Assembly: GCA_026260175.1 (NCBI GenBank)
Contig: JAKCWW010001789.1
Coordinates: 1-61,364, forward strand
Reading direction: 5' to 3'
Length of the DNA stretch: 61,364 nucleotides
From: Reticulitermes lucifugus
Taxonomy: Eukaryota; Arthropoda; Insecta; Blattodea; Rhinotermitidae
Position 1 is the stretch's first letter. Every line of letters starts with the position of its first letter. Positions 22,300 to 34,224 of this stretch are shown piece after piece. Below the pieces are notes generated by a model, which saw nothing but the letters and a program-made list of their open reading frames with translations, did no database searches and was not told the origin of the DNA. The translations under genes were made by a program, and so were the position numbers.

Positions 22300-24860
22300 T
22301 AAAACTTAGTTTTACTTCACATTATTAATTTAATCCTCGGAAGTCTTAAATTCGTACAAATAATATTTAAGAATTCGTTTCATATGTCACAGAACAACTG
22401 TTAATTTTGTTCATTCTGAGAACCGTGCAAAACCAACAGACACACTCTAGTCGAAGTGGAGAGATTTTGTGTCACACTAAGTGGTTCATGCAGTAACTAC
22501 TGTCATGTAAAGTGCTAAATATTTATAACAAAGTTTTTGTCTTTTTTGAAACTACTAGATTTGAACATGCTGGAATACCACAAGAAATAACTGCTAACAA
22601 TCAATGCGTCATATTTTCTTGGATGTTATATCATGTCGACTGGTAAATAGTAACGACCTTTCGGAGGAATGTAGTGCCTCCGAAACGTCGAAATGACATA
22701 GCATCCCTGAAAACGTGAATCTTCATGAACACCACTCTGATGTTCGCAAATCTCGCACCTACACAATTGTTTCTCTTGGGTAGTCAAAACTGTTTATGCC
22801 TACGACTGAGTTCTCTCACCCCGCATCTCACAGTTTATCCTTTTTGGTTTATGAGTGCGCATTCTTATTTGAGTGTAAGACTAAAAATAAATTAAGATTT
22901 CTATTATTGTCTTTTGGTTTATAATACCTGCCATGTTACACATCTGGCACGTGGTTATGGTCGTGAAGAAGGATCATAGTGCCTTTGTCGTCAGAGTTGC
23001 AAATTATTTACTGCAGCAGGCTCTTCCAAAACGTTTCAACCACCCATGATCTAAAACGAACTTAGTAGACTACTGCTGCTGCTTATTCGGGAGGTCCGAC
23101 ACTCAATCTCGACCCGGATTTCGGCTACCTGAATGATGATTTTGATCGAGCTCCACAGACAGACCCTCTAGGCAAAAGCTGGGAAAGCATGGCTACGTTA
23201 CTGATGTAAGCTACAATCGCTTCATCTCATTCACCATACACACACACACACAGTTTTCCTGCAACTCTTTTTTAGTTGACAAAGATCGTTATTGTATCTG
23301 ACAACTGTCGATTGCCACTTCTTCTCTTTCTTATTCGTATTAATTTAACCAACTCCGCCTACCGCCCACTCGCGTGGCTAGGTACAAACGGGACTTGACC
23401 AACGACAGTTGTCAGATAAATTAATGGCCTGATGTAATATTCTAACCACTGCCTTTATTGTGTTCACGTTAATTACCCACCGTAAAGAAATTTTATGTAA
23501 TATGCTGTTCTATAATAAGCTCTTCTAGTCTCCACACTTTAATCATACTGCACTTCTAAAGGTTTTGTCATACACCCACATTAAAGTCAGTGCTATTATC
23601 AGAAGCACGACAGTAGGGTCTATGAGGCACAGATTTGATATACCGTTTATCCTTTGAAAAGCAAATGGTACATGTTTAAATCATGTTTCACAGATCACCC
23701 TAAACAAAGTTCGTAACATGTTGTTAAGTTGGAAGTAAATCTGCACACAATTAACAACATTTTGTCACGAACGATTAGAAAATGAGATAACTTTATTTAT
23801 TCAAGTGATGTTTACACCACAGAATTCTCCAACCCTTATACCTTCCTTGTTTGCACCCTTCCCCGTAACAACCAATATAACAGCTCATTCATATATAGCT
23901 AACGACTCTCTAAACGATTCTAGCGCTTAAGCTGTTCCGGCTTAACTATGGAATTAACTAACCCAGGAGGAGGCAGTTTGCAATTGCTGAGGGAAAAACA
24001 TGGATATTTATGACAAAATATTGTAGCATAACAAATGGAGATTGCTCCCATGCGTGCTGTAATTACATGAATATAAACATGGGGCCGTCGAGTGCTTAGT
24101 GCAGTGGATGTAAGGGTAATATGGCATAATTGATAGGGCTGAATCATGCATTCAATACATAACGATATTGATAAGACCATGGCATGCACGATGTCTCTAT
24201 GTTACCACAAATAGTACATTGGACATAATACAGAGAGGGCGCGAACAAAGCCCTAGTACAGTGTTTGCATTTGGATTCCGGTATTGTTATTAATCCGCCT
24301 ATCAATCTAGAACAGCAGTCAAATTTGAAATTCTGGTCGTCACATTGGGCTATATGTGTGGAATCAAATTCTGTATTCGTTTTGCTCCCCTTTCCTATTA
24401 ATAATATGGATTTGTATAATTAGTGGTACTTTAAAAAGAATAACAACACTAATATTCGCGGGATGTAGTGATTAATATAACAGTAAGACTAATATAATAA
24501 CCATTTATTGAAGAAAGAAACTGAAGGAATCTTGAAGTACTGAAATAAGCAGATGTGCCACTGAAAGCTTTGTGTGCCAGTGAAGGTAATACCAATATTC
24601 ACGGTGCGACTGCAAACTAACCAAGATAATTTCAAGGTGTTCAGAACACTTCTCCAGTAAATACTGCATCATATAATTTTGGAGAACAGCCATCGGTTTG
24701 TTTAAGAGCTGAAGGGTGGGGACTGATGTATGGACACAAATGTAAAGCAAAAGTAGACCTTGTGATTTGGGTTTTGAAGTTATTATTTTATATCATTTTG
24801 AGTGAGCTGTCGGAAAGTGATACCACATGAATACTGGGCGCAGATACGACGATAAGTCAA
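22300..24860. other. Mostly unrecognised; one ribozyme-like relic
   Basis: At 22663-22689 a perfect stem GGAGG/CCTCC is followed directly by GAAACGTC, the 3' half of a GUC-type hammerhead without its CTGANGA. A 15-bp perfect inverted repeat ATCTGACAACTGTCG lies at 23296-23310 and 23403-23417. A TACACACACACACAC run is near 23240. No credible gene. Confidence 0.4.
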
Positions 24861-24865
24861 ATCAG

Positions 24866-25298
24866 AAGTACAACATATTCAAACACGACAATTTATTTAT
24901 CATAAAAACCAGCTACATATTTTGGCTAACGTATGTATTTATTTCTTATTTTCATACAGGTTTTCTGTCCAAAAAGCGCCTATATCTTCGTATTTTAATA
25001 TTCTAAACATTATTATTATTATTATTATTATTAATTCACTTTTTCAGTCTTTTTTAAAACTTTATACAAACACATTATTATAAATTTCTTAAATTTTATC
25101 CCTAAGGCTGCATGTGTATATAATGTATTTGTGAAACAAAATGCACCTTTAAGTTTCGAGGTTTCAAACCCATGCAACTGTGAGTATTTCCTTTTTGTTT
25201 TTGTAGTCCGCCTGATGATGGCTATATATTAGCCGAAACAGGTAGCTGATTTTTTATGGTAAATAAATTGTTGTTTGGACTGAATATATTGTACTTAT
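24866..25298. repeat. Decayed element with inverted PLE-like terminal repeats
   Basis: The left end (from AGTACAACATATTC, through ACAATTTATTTATCATAAAA and CAGCTACATATTTTGGCTAA) is the reverse complement, with some divergence, of the right end (25200-25298, ending AATATATTGTACTT). The right arm holds a hammerhead motif; the left arm has the equivalent positions mutated. Between them lie an (ATT)n microsatellite at 25012-25032 and AT-rich sequence without coding capacity. Confidence 0.65.
25205..25251 (+). ncRNA. Hammerhead ribozyme motif with canonical core
   Basis: Core CTGATGA at 25212-25218, one unpaired T, stem II GGCTA/TAGCC (25220-25224 with 25230-25234, 5 perfect pairs), core GAAA (25235-25238), a C-G closing pair and cleavage triplet GUA (25242-25244). 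Stem I pairs 25205-25211 with 25245-25251 with one C-T mismatch and one G-U. All conserved core bases are intact. Stem III is only two pairs, so a dimer would be the plausible active form. Confidence 0.7.
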
Positions 25299-25555
25299 GA
25301 TTATAAAATTATAATATAACTTTGACTGCAACACCGTGCACGAAGTTGCCATCATTTTTCGTAACTGACCTCTTGAAATTTACAAAGTGTCTAAATGAAC
25401 AAAAAATTGAAGTGTGGCACATCTACGGTACTTCATTCAATTTTTATTCCACTCCCTGTCCACGGAATTGCTCTCCATCCGCTTCATATTGCGGCAATAT
25501 GCAGTGAGCGCGCCCGTGTGTTCATAAGACCCAAAATCGCCCCTACTATAGTCTA

Positions 25556-25786
25556 ATGTTATCTGCAGTCCTGCAGGTGTTGCGCATAGTTGCGGAGGGA
25601 GCCATGCAGATGGTGCAGCATGTAACGTTACAGGTACTTGGCACGACCACTAGTAGCGCTGCTACAGCTGTCGCCATATTGGTTTTATATAAAGCTTATT
25701 GGAGATTCAGTTTTGTTCCACGGGATATTTATATTGATGAAAGGGATTGGTTAGGGAATAAAAAATCAAAAGAGAAGCTTTTTTAG
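25556..25786 (+). CDS. Candidate small single-TM protein (weak)
   Basis: An open frame of 76 codons ends with TAG at 25784-25786. The first ATG (25556) has a poor context; the ATG at 25604 (GCCATGC) has a purine at -3 and would give 60 residues. Residues 35-45 are small and hydrophobic (AATAVAILVLY), followed by an aromatic and basic stretch (KAYWRF), acidic residues around 57-64 and a lysine-rich C-terminus, so a short membrane anchor with a soluble tail is possible. AATAAA occurs at 26106-26111, about 320 bp downstream. I recognise no family, and frames of this length arise by chance in such DNA. It is listed because the composition differs from neighbouring frames and no repeat overlaps it. 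Confidence 0.2.
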   Translation: MLSAVLQVLRIVAEGAMQMVQHVTLQVLGTTTSSAATAVAILVLYKAYWRFSFVPRDIYIDERDWLGNKKSKEKLF

Positions 25787-26149
25787 GGTTAGGGTTGATG
25801 TTAAATGTGTGCAGAAAGTCAGCAGGTAGGAAGGTAAGCGGGAGGTAAAGTGAGATTGATTTAGGAATAGAGAGAATGCTGTGTGAGTTTGCACTCTCCC
25901 GTTTTAAATATTCAGATTTTTTTCATCCTGTTTTCAGAATTATATACGTTCGCTGTGTATATATAAGGCCTCAAATACACATTTTTTCTTCTCTATAAAT
26001 ATATCGGCTTCGTTTGTATATGTTGTATTGTGGCATTAGAGCTTATGTTTTGAAACGTTTTTAGTTTTTTCAGTTCTATTCATTACGAAGCCAATTTCGA
26101 CAACAAATAAAAAAATTAGAAAATAATATGTTTAAATATCTAGTGTAGT

Positions 26150-26580
26150 GTCACAAAAAATAAAAGTCTTTGCTGGAAGAGGGTGCAGTTTTATTTGTAA
26201 CTAACTGTACAACATTTGTCAAACCAGCACTGCAGAACACCCAGAGAAAACCACATTCACAGCAGAGGGTAACTTTCTTGCTTTCCATCTCTTTTTTCTT
26301 TCTTTTCGTCTTGGTTCCCCCTTCTTCTTGCTCTGTCACAGGTCGTTCGGTTTTTCCGCTAAGAAACTTCGCACTTTTCCACCCCATTTAACACTGTTCG
26401 CGAGCTTCTTGCTTTCACCCCTTTATACCAACCCTTGCTGCACTTTACCTGCAGGCAGCACCGGCCCAACCACTGTGGTTCTTGACAATCCGACATAACG
26501 ACTGTGCAGCGTGGCCCTTTTCCTGTCCTTTTGTTACTCGTCGCCTTTCGACACCAAATCACACCATTCTACCTTATTCT
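26150..26580 (-). other. LTR-like or small transcription unit
   Basis: On the minus strand TATAAAGGGG (TATA at about 26427-26422) is followed about 230 bp later by AATAAA (26195-26190) and a T-rich end finishing TGACACTACA near 26145. The block is more GC-rich and pyrimidine-skewed than its surroundings. The TATA box to polyadenylation spacing suits an LTR R region, but no matching second LTR or clear target duplication is visible. Frames on both strands here (26151-26562) have no recognisable domain. Confidence 0.3.
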
Positions 26581-26599
26581 CTGTGCATAATGGGGCAAA

Positions 26600-27940
26600 T
26601 AAAATGTAATAAGCATTTTTTGTTTTCTTCTGTATGACGTACGAATTAATGTGTGTTAGTTCTTTTACTTCTTTGTCATTTTATGTGTTACTGTGATCGT
26701 TTCATTCTACAGTGTTCGAGGACAACTATACGATCGTGTCTAAGGATTCATTTCATACTTCACTGGTTCATAAGCATCCCATATTTATTACAATTTTCTT
26801 AAAATTAATATTTTTGGCTAAATCTAGGAGGGATTGCCTTACACTTGGATGCTGTGCATTGTGTGTTATGTCACAGGATAAAACGTTTGCAAGCCCTACG
26901 TGCATGAGTCCATACATAAAGCCTAAGCTCTGAAAGGCGTATTCACAATCAAAGTGACTTCGACAGGTAACCAATAACGTGTATCTGTGTAACCAAACTT
27001 AATTTTTTAATCGGTTTAGGAACGAAAGATTATGAGGAAAACAGATACACTCTCCTTGGACTTCTTAGACCATGATGATGGAGGTAGAAGGCATGTGCAA
27101 AATGCCAGAATACAAGTATTTAGCAATTGATTTGGCGTGATCTCCAAAAGGACTTGGATCTTCAGATTAAATGTACCTTTTTCAATTTTTGTGTCCGTGA
27201 AAGACCATCTGTAACTTGAAATTTATTAACTTTGTTTCTCGTATTGAAAGTCCAGTCTTAAACAATATACATAATGTGAACACATCATAAATGTGACGAT
27301 CTATAGTAATAATATACCCTAGTCTTCGTTATTTCGAAACGAATCCCGGAACTGTGATTTTTAAATAAATTCTCTCTTATTCATCTCTGTGTCTCTTCAT
27401 GAAAATGGCTCTCGATTTACTCAACCCTACTTAGTTGTGTGAAAATCATAAATTATGTATCACTTTTCGTGAGATTTATAATTGTAAATGTTAAAAATAT
27501 CTGTAAGTGGCATTTCATATCTGACCGGTTTGCATTCATCAGATTGTGTATTGAATTAATGTATTTTGTTATAATGGTTTTGAATCCTATTTGGAAATAT
27601 ACCTATTCCGTTCCCTGGATTTATACATGTTCCAAAATTTGTATGTCTTCTTTCCCTCATACCAACACGGAGAGTAACACCCAACCGGTGTCTGATGATT
27701 TAACCTCAGGTTTTGTATCTTACCAGTAGGCTTAAAAAGCATGTGAATTTTGCGATGGGGCAAGTCATAATGGCATGATTATTTTAAAATGTCTAACAAT
27801 GTAGGTAAATAATTGAAAATGAATACCCGCCTATTTCGCGAATCATACTTGTTTTGTGGGATAGAAACTTTAGATGGAGTCACTGCTGTAACATGTGAAG
27901 CAGTTCCAGAATTAATACCATTCTAACTGCGAAACTTGGT
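26600..27940. other. No recognisable feature
   Basis: No gene or repeat recognised; the 96-codon frame at 27439-27729 is hydrophobic and AT-driven. Confidence 0.35.
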
Positions 27941-27944
27941 GAAC

Positions 27945-28270
27945 GGTTCTCTATGCTGTTTGGTGTAACGGTATTTCTAGAAGTCCCTGGCTCGAATGTC
28001 GGTTCCTGTATCTGCGTCAAATACCAATATATTTCTAAAGCTTCATCGCCCTTCCCTTCCAAATTTGTGCTTTAGTACCATGCCATGAAAGTGTATGGAG
28101 GACAGCAGAGATATAACTCCACGTGGTCAGCGCCGGACGGTTGAAATTCCTGGAGATGGCCTAGTTTACGGTTTAGGTTCGAGCCTGGTTAGGTCTATGA
28201 GTAAATCTGAATGTGCTGTCAAAGTATGTAGCCCATAACCATGACGGGAATCAAACCACCGTCTCACAGT
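27945..28270. mobile_element. Composite tRNA-like / SINE fragments
   Basis: A tRNA-like pair GTTTGGTGTAACGGTA and GGCTCGAATGTCGG at 27958-28002 is followed by a minus-oriented SINE-C 3' end (ATGCCATGAAAGTGTATGG, then GAGATATAACTCCAC, 28080-28123) and then by another B-box-like GGTTCGAGCCTGG near 28177-28189. The pieces are short and diverged, so the order of insertion is unclear. Confidence 0.4.
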
Positions 28271-28540
28271 CCTCAGCAAGTAGCTGTACCGACAGCTATT
28301 CAGCCTCACTTTTGCTTTCTAATACAACACCGTTCTTCCTAATTCAGTGCATCATGACTTTCGCATTTGTTACAAAGACAAAGAACAAGGTTACGTGAAA
28401 TGGTGTCGTGGCCAATACGTACTGTTACTCCCGTCCGAATGTGCCCTCTGATGTGGATCCCGACAGTATACGAGTACTGTATTCGATAAATTGTATTTAA
28501 TTGTTAGATGGGACATATCTTTGTGTTGCTTAATTTTTTT

Positions 28541-28795
28541 TCCTATGGCTCGAAAGCCCCTTGCGCCCTAGGCCTCCTCTTTGTCGAGGCTTCACGATCA
28601 CACACTTTAGGCACACCACACTCGGTAGGACTCCTATGGACGAGTGACAAGCCCGTCGCAGAAACCTCTACCCGACAACACACAACACTCACAAGAGACA
28701 GACACCCATGCCCCCGGCGGGATTCGAACCCACATTCCCAGGAAGCGAGTGGCCGTAGACCCACGGCTTTGACCGCGCGGCCACTGGGATCGGGG
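28541..28795 (-). mobile_element. SINE-A copy 2
   Basis: On the minus strand: CCCCGATCCCAGTGGCCGCG head, CAAAGCCGTGGGTCTACGGC, B box GGTTCGAATCCC, GGGGGCATGGGTGTCTGTC, body with CCTCGACAAAGAGGAGGCC, and an A-run (T-run at 28533-28540 on plus). Frames of 98-104 codons on both strands are artefacts of this SINE. Such frames are often mis-annotated as proteins. Confidence 0.92.
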
Positions 28796-28829
28796 AGTTG
28801 CGTGAATAGGCGGATAAAATAACAGATCG

Positions 28830-31275
28830 TCAATTGCAACTAATTTTGTGTCTAAAAATTAGTTGTGATCGGCGGTCTGTTGTTTCATGTCGTTAAATAA
28901 CATTTTAAGTAAATATGATGTTATGTGGTTTAGGTTTTGAACCACTACTATTTTCCGTAGTGTCAGTCTTTTACGGGTCGGCACACATCTAGCTGCTGTT
29001 CTGTTATGAAATAACATCGTCTGTGTCATTTCTGTTGACAGAGAGTGTGAAGACTAGCCTACATATGCTGGTACATGGACAGAGAGTGGGAGACAGTGTA
29101 TTTTGACATCGAAACGCGTGCATGCATGCTCAAGCAGACACGGAAAACTAGCTTTTATGTCTGCTGATGTTGTAGTAATTAATACCATAGACTCTGCTAG
29201 TTGTATATAGCGTCATATGGTAGAAATTCCCACGGTCCATCGCCCTTTTACACAGAATCCATAGTACGTAAGTACTGGTACATGAGCGCCAGACCGCAAA
29301 CAGCCAACCGAATACACATCATATTTCTTGGTGGGTTCATACTGAGAGATTCATTGCCACCTACAGGGGGCAGCTTTTAGGGTCAGTGCGAAAGTATGGA
29401 GGATTTTCAATAGATATATTGATTCTTTTGTAAAATATACACCCTTGGTCTCTCCATATCCATTTTGTATGGTCACTTCACCACGTTATACTGGACTTAG
29501 CACTTTATTCTGGGAGGTTGAGATGTAGTGGGGGTTCCAAAATTTTTTTTTCTCTAACAACCTTCTTCCTTAGAAGCTTCGAATTACGTTTATATTACGA
29601 GGCTTGGTAGGGATAGGGCTATCGTTGGGAAACGGAATGATAAGAAAGATTTCGACAAGAATATTTAAGTTGCAAAATGTATTTTTAAAATGTCGAGCGA
29701 AAGGTACTGATAAAGCACCTCAAATAGAAAAAAGACGTTGCGATACGAAACCTGTCTTTCTTGGAGATTCCTTGCTCATAAATTGGAACGCTAAGGGTTT
29801 CAGACTTCATGTTATTCTTTCCAGCCTTTGAAATGTATGCTTTCTAAATTGTTTTGGCTGTTCTGTCTATTTTTGTCTGTGTTAACTCTTCTGTCTCTCA
29901 TAGGTTATACGAATGTGATTCAAGAAGAAAGGAATTTAACTTACACAATTCTGATAACCTGTCATAGCGCGATCCCAAAATTAGCAAACATACTATACAC
30001 TAAGAAAATTTTAAAATTGCTGATTGCCGATATGTTAGTGTGTCTTCTCGTATAACCTCATTGTATTCTTCTCGGGTTTGCTTTTGGCTTGCACGGTTTA
30101 TGTGGAACTTACTGTGAATTGATTTTTGGTCGAAGTGATCCGAAAATTTAAATTCCAATTTTCTTCTTTATTCGAAAATCTGAATTTTTCCTTATATGGT
30201 TATCCCCTTTCTGGACTGCTAAATAAGGGTTACGTGGACACCGACTATCAGAACGGAAAGTTTCAGTGTATTTTGGGCTTCAGGACCAACGTAAAATTTT
30301 TTTCACGGACGACATTAAGAAATCGGTGGACAGAGATAAAAATGCCTCAAGAAACAGGAGGCCTTTTTAGAAAAATTATGCTCTCTGTTCGTATGTTTCT
30401 CTCTTATAAATGTACTGACGAAAAATTCAACCGATTTTGCTGTTTGCAACATATAGTACGTGTGTATATCCTGCAACGCACGCATAATCCTGGCTAAACC
30501 GTTGCTAGGCATTCTCGAATGTGAAGCAGGAAATGCATTCATAATTGGACAATTCAGTAGGTACACTGGGGACAATTTATGAATTGGTATTCGGGGAAGT
30601 CTTCCTGTTTTTTTTAGCATGATTCATTCTAGGAATTTTGAAATAAATATGATCGGATTGCGTGGGGTGTGTGGGATTGGGTAAGGTGGACAAAAAAAAC
30701 TCATGCCAAATTTTGCTTGACAGAATGACTGCTCTGAAGAGAGACTGTTTTAAATTAAAGTTATTACGTTATTAAAGCAGTTCAGTACAATATCCATTAA
30801 TCTGTTGGAGCAGTGTAAGCCTACTTGCCATTCATATCACCATGATTACTATTTACATTTTGCTTGAGTGTCTTTATTTCTATTTAAATTGTACGTCATA
30901 ACGTGACTCCCCATGCCTAACGTAATCAATATTAATAGACCTATAAACGCTGGCTTCATCTGCTTTAAACTTGGAATTTAATCCCTTATACCAGACGTAT
31001 AGGAGTGGGCTTCGTGTAACGTCCATTAATTTCTATTTCAGTCACAAGATAATGACATGTTTATGAATTGTTTATACAGTAGGCACCTCCCTCACTTTGC
31101 TTCTTCATCATGTTTCATGTCGAGATTGAATTTGGATGGGATAGAAGTATAGGTAACTCATTGAAACTTTCGTATGCTCCTCTTTTTAATCTCGGTTCAC
31201 ACATATATGTAATTATATGAATATTACACTGTACATCGTCGAGTGTCCGAATTGTGTACCATGTGCACACCTTAC
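28830..31275. other. No recognisable feature
   Basis: The 123-codon frame at 30126-30497 and the 101-codon frame opposite it (30315-30620) have no motif and overlap, so neither is convincing. No repeat identified. Confidence 0.35.
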
Positions 31276-31279
31276 CAGA

Positions 31280-31450
31280 CCGAGCAAGTTGGCTCAAGCT
31301 GTAAAGATTCTAGCTTGTAATTGGGAGGTTCCTGGTTCGACTGTCCTGATTGTTAGTTTTTATGAATTTCTAACAGTTAAATGCTGGGCTGTAATTCATA
31401 CTGGGCCGCGACCACTTCCTTCTACATCCTTTCCAGATAACTATTCATTA
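31280..31450 (+). mobile_element. SINE-E, single tRNA-headed copy
   Basis: A tRNA-like head has an A box TTGGCTCAAGCTGTAAAG (31289-31306) and a B box GGTTCGACTGTCC (31334-31346) at normal spacing. The body includes GCTGGGCTGTAATTCATACT. No second copy was found in the window. Confidence 0.5.
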
Positions 31451-31509
31451 AGGTATCCTACCATTGGAAGCTGCTCAGTGCAAGATACTGACTGCATTCC
31501 TTAAGTAAA

Positions 31510-31920
31510 TAAAAATAAATTTGTTACTTCTCAGAAGTTGGTCATACTTCCATCTTGAGGTAACTGGTTGAAAGCCAGATGGTTCTCTTCCTTTTTCAGT
31601 TTTATCACAAATTTTGTGTGTTATGAACTCAAAACTTACTCCTTGTCCATACCGGGCGGTGGTTTGTTCATCGTGTCAATGCACAATATTCTGTAGGGCG
31701 TTGTCCATTATATGAGTTACCTGCGTTTGTTTGTATACACGACGTGCCGGAATTGGCTCTGAATGCAGTGATGTGTGTAAATGTTGCTGCTTTTACCTGT
31801 ACCGAAGCAATTCAGTACTAGTAACCTTGAGTGTGAAAGAGAGTCCCGACACGTACAATTATGCTATTTATTGTGTCGCTTTGTCGCTGAGTGTGGAATA
31901 ATGACAAGGGAGTAATGTGG
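31510..31920. other. No recognisable feature
   Basis: No gene or repeat recognised. Confidence 0.35.
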
Positions 31921-31926
31921 GACTGG

Positions 31927-32213
31927 GCCGATACGGGTGGCCGTGCAGTCTAAGGCGTAGGTCTGCGGCCGCTTGATTGCTGGGATCGCGGGTTCGAATC
32001 CTACTGAGGGCATGGATGTTCGTCTCTTGTGTTTGTTGTGTGTTGTGATGATAGCGGCCTCTGCGACGAGGTGATCACTCGTCCAGAGTGGTCCTACCGC
32101 TTGTGTGTATGTGAGTGTGTGCGTGTGTTATTGTGTCTACTTGGGAATTATCTCGAAAACCTAAAACAGATACTCTAGGCCAGATTTGGGCTGTAGTGCC
32201 ACAGAAAAAAAAA
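31927..32213 (+). mobile_element. SINE-A copy 3
   Basis: Head GATACGGGTGGCCGTGCAGT with TCTAAGGCG, B box GGTTCGAATCC, GGGCATGGATGTTCGTCTCT, a GTGT-rich body and an A-run at 32204-32213. Same orientation as the next copy about 370 bp downstream. Confidence 0.88.
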
Positions 32214-32493
32214 TTGAAATTACTGTAGCTTATTTTTAAGATACCCTAACTTTTGTCTAGAGGTAGTGTATAACAGTGAAGAAGATTGTCGGGGTGGTAT
32301 TTGATGCTGCTAAGTGTGCCAGCCTCTGGAATTTGATAACGGGACATTTCAGTCGATGTAGCGAATAGGCTAAGAGGTTGGGCGATTGATAAATCCTTTT
32401 TAGAGTCGCAAGAGGTTTTTATATATTCCACAGCATCCAGACTGGATATCGGGCCCACATAACCTCGTATTCACTGGCTATCGGGTGCTCTTT

Positions 32494-32536
32494 CTCTGGG
32501 GTAAAGTGGCCAGGCCGATAAGCTGACCACACGCCT
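32494..32536 (+). mobile_element. SINE-C fragment
   Basis: CTCTGGGGTAAAGTGGCCAG followed by AGCTGACCACACGCC matches the middle of SINE-C (60756-60792). Only about 43 bp survive. Confidence 0.5.
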
Positions 32537-32584
32537 CTGTCTGTTACAGATATTTTAGATGTAGTAAAGCTATACCTGAAATAC

Positions 32585-32836
32585 GCCAATCCCAGTGGTC
32601 GCGCTGTCTAAAGCGTGGGTTTGCGGCTGCTCGCTTGCTGGAATTGTGGGTTCGAATCCCGCCAGGGTCATGGATGTCTGTCTCTTGTGAGTGATGTGTG
32701 TTCTCAGGTAAAGGTCTCTGCGTCGGGCTCATCACTGGTCCAGAGGAGTCCTACTGAGTGTGGTGTGTCTATAGTGTGATTGTAAAGCCTCGATAATGAG
32801 GATACCCTGGTCCGCTAGGGGCTGTTGAGCCGTCAA
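32585..32836 (+). mobile_element. SINE-A copy 4
   Basis: Head GCCAATCCCAGTGGTCGCGC, B box GGTTCGAATCCC, GGTCATGGATGTCTGTCTCT, AGTCCTACTGAGTGTGGTGT and the end CCTGGTCCGCTAGGGGCTGT. All parts align with copies 1, 2 and 3. Confidence 0.9.
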
Positions 32837-32899
32837 AATGTTTTTATCTGCACTACCCTTATACCTTCATGGTTTTTATAGGGTCAAATTTACCTTTAC

Positions 32900-33955
32900 C
32901 GTTTACCTGTGTATTATATTTAAATTGTTAGGCTGTACATGTTCAGACTGAGGTCTTCTTACGCGGCCTTATTTGCCATATGACGGCAGGCTTCAATCCT
33001 TTGAGTTTTGAAAGTCCTGTAACCTTTCTTGATACAATACTGCGGTGACCTAGCAAGTAAACTTACAACAACAAATAGTAGAATTATAATTTCGGCCACC
33101 GGTTTATCCTATAAAAATTTTAACTACGGAAATATTCTTTTATGAAAATTGTCAACAGGGTGGTGTAATAATAATTGAAATTAATAGCCACTTGGAAACA
33201 TTAGTGGTGTAAATATCAGAGTAATATTTTAGAAAGGAATTGTACCTCCGTCGAAACATCTTTACAGAGTGACGTCGCACTCCTTAAGCAAATCAAGAGT
33301 TCACGCCCTGAGTGTCAAGCTCCCTAAGCTGTCAGTCAAGTTTCTTTTAGCCAATCAATTTTTAAAACGAGAAAAGAGACTGTTCTTCTTCCCTTCCACT
33401 TAATCTTGAGTGATTTTTTTCTTCCAAATGGCTCTTTCTTGCTTTTCTACCACATACAATCTATTTGACTTGTCAGAGTTGAGATGGATGAGGCGTTATG
33501 CATGGCTGCATGAAACGCAGGTTTGCGACTTACAAAAATGCATAAAAAATTTTGTTTGAAGCAAAGTTTAAAGTAATATTGAAAACCAATCGGATCTGTT
33601 GTTTATGGGCTGACAGTAATAGTTTGATTAAGAAGCGTCACCGTTACTGTAGTGCTTTCAGAAGTGTGGCTACAACTGTGCTCAAACAACACAGTTGTGC
33701 GATTGCACAGTGTATTTCTTATATGACAGTGTTACGTGTCGTGGTGTACTAAATGAAGCTTTGCCAGTAGATTAGATTGTTATGTAAGTAACTACGATTA
33801 GTAGTTTAATGACATCGTGTTGTGTCAATTTCAAGGATCATCTTTATCGCTTGACTGGAAAGAATTATAGCCTCTGGTGCAGCTATAAAACGTCAGCTAC
33901 TAATGACGAGTATACTCTTGTCTCAGTGTCTAGTCTTGTAATAAATATGTAAAGA
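32900..33955. other. No recognisable feature
   Basis: GTCGAAACATC near 33252 faintly echoes the ribozyme 3' half, without a stem. No gene recognised. Confidence 0.35.
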
Positions 33956-33959
33956 CAAA

Positions 33960-34224
33960 TATCTCCCTGTAACATGCCATGCGGCACAGAGCGGGAAGTA
34001 TAGCTCTACTCTGCCCTAACCTTGGCGCTAGATCGGTGTGGGTGGTCAACACCACACCCGGCCTTCTCGCCCCCCAGGAATAACCCTGATACCCATTGGA
34101 AGAGGCTGGGTGGGACACTGGGCCGGACTTGATGGGTTTTGGCAAATAGAAATTTTCTTTTCCCCACCGGAGAACAAACCCCAGACCGTCCAGCACATAG
34201 CGAGTCGCTATACCGACTACACTT
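33960..34224 (-). mobile_element. SINE-C copy 2
   Basis: On the plus strand: ATGCCATGCGGCACAGAG 3' end, AGTATAGCTCTACTC, GCGCTAGATCGGTGTGGGTG, CCCATTGGAAGAGGCTGGGT, and the tRNA-like head GCGAGTCGCTATACCGACTA at its right end. The B box region is diverged. The frames read across it on both strands are artefacts. Confidence 0.88.

Noticed and set aside
25780..25800. Telomere-like AGGGTTAGGGTT
   Set aside because: Only two units; insect telomeres are usually TTAGG, and there is no array.
28508..28839. Open frames of 98-104 codons on both strands that look like a protein
   Set aside because: They lie inside SINE-A copy 2; the peptide is the translated tRNA-like head and body, a common annotation artefact.
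30126..30497. 123-codon frame
   Set aside because: No motif, overlapped by a 101-codon frame on the other strand, AT-driven composition.
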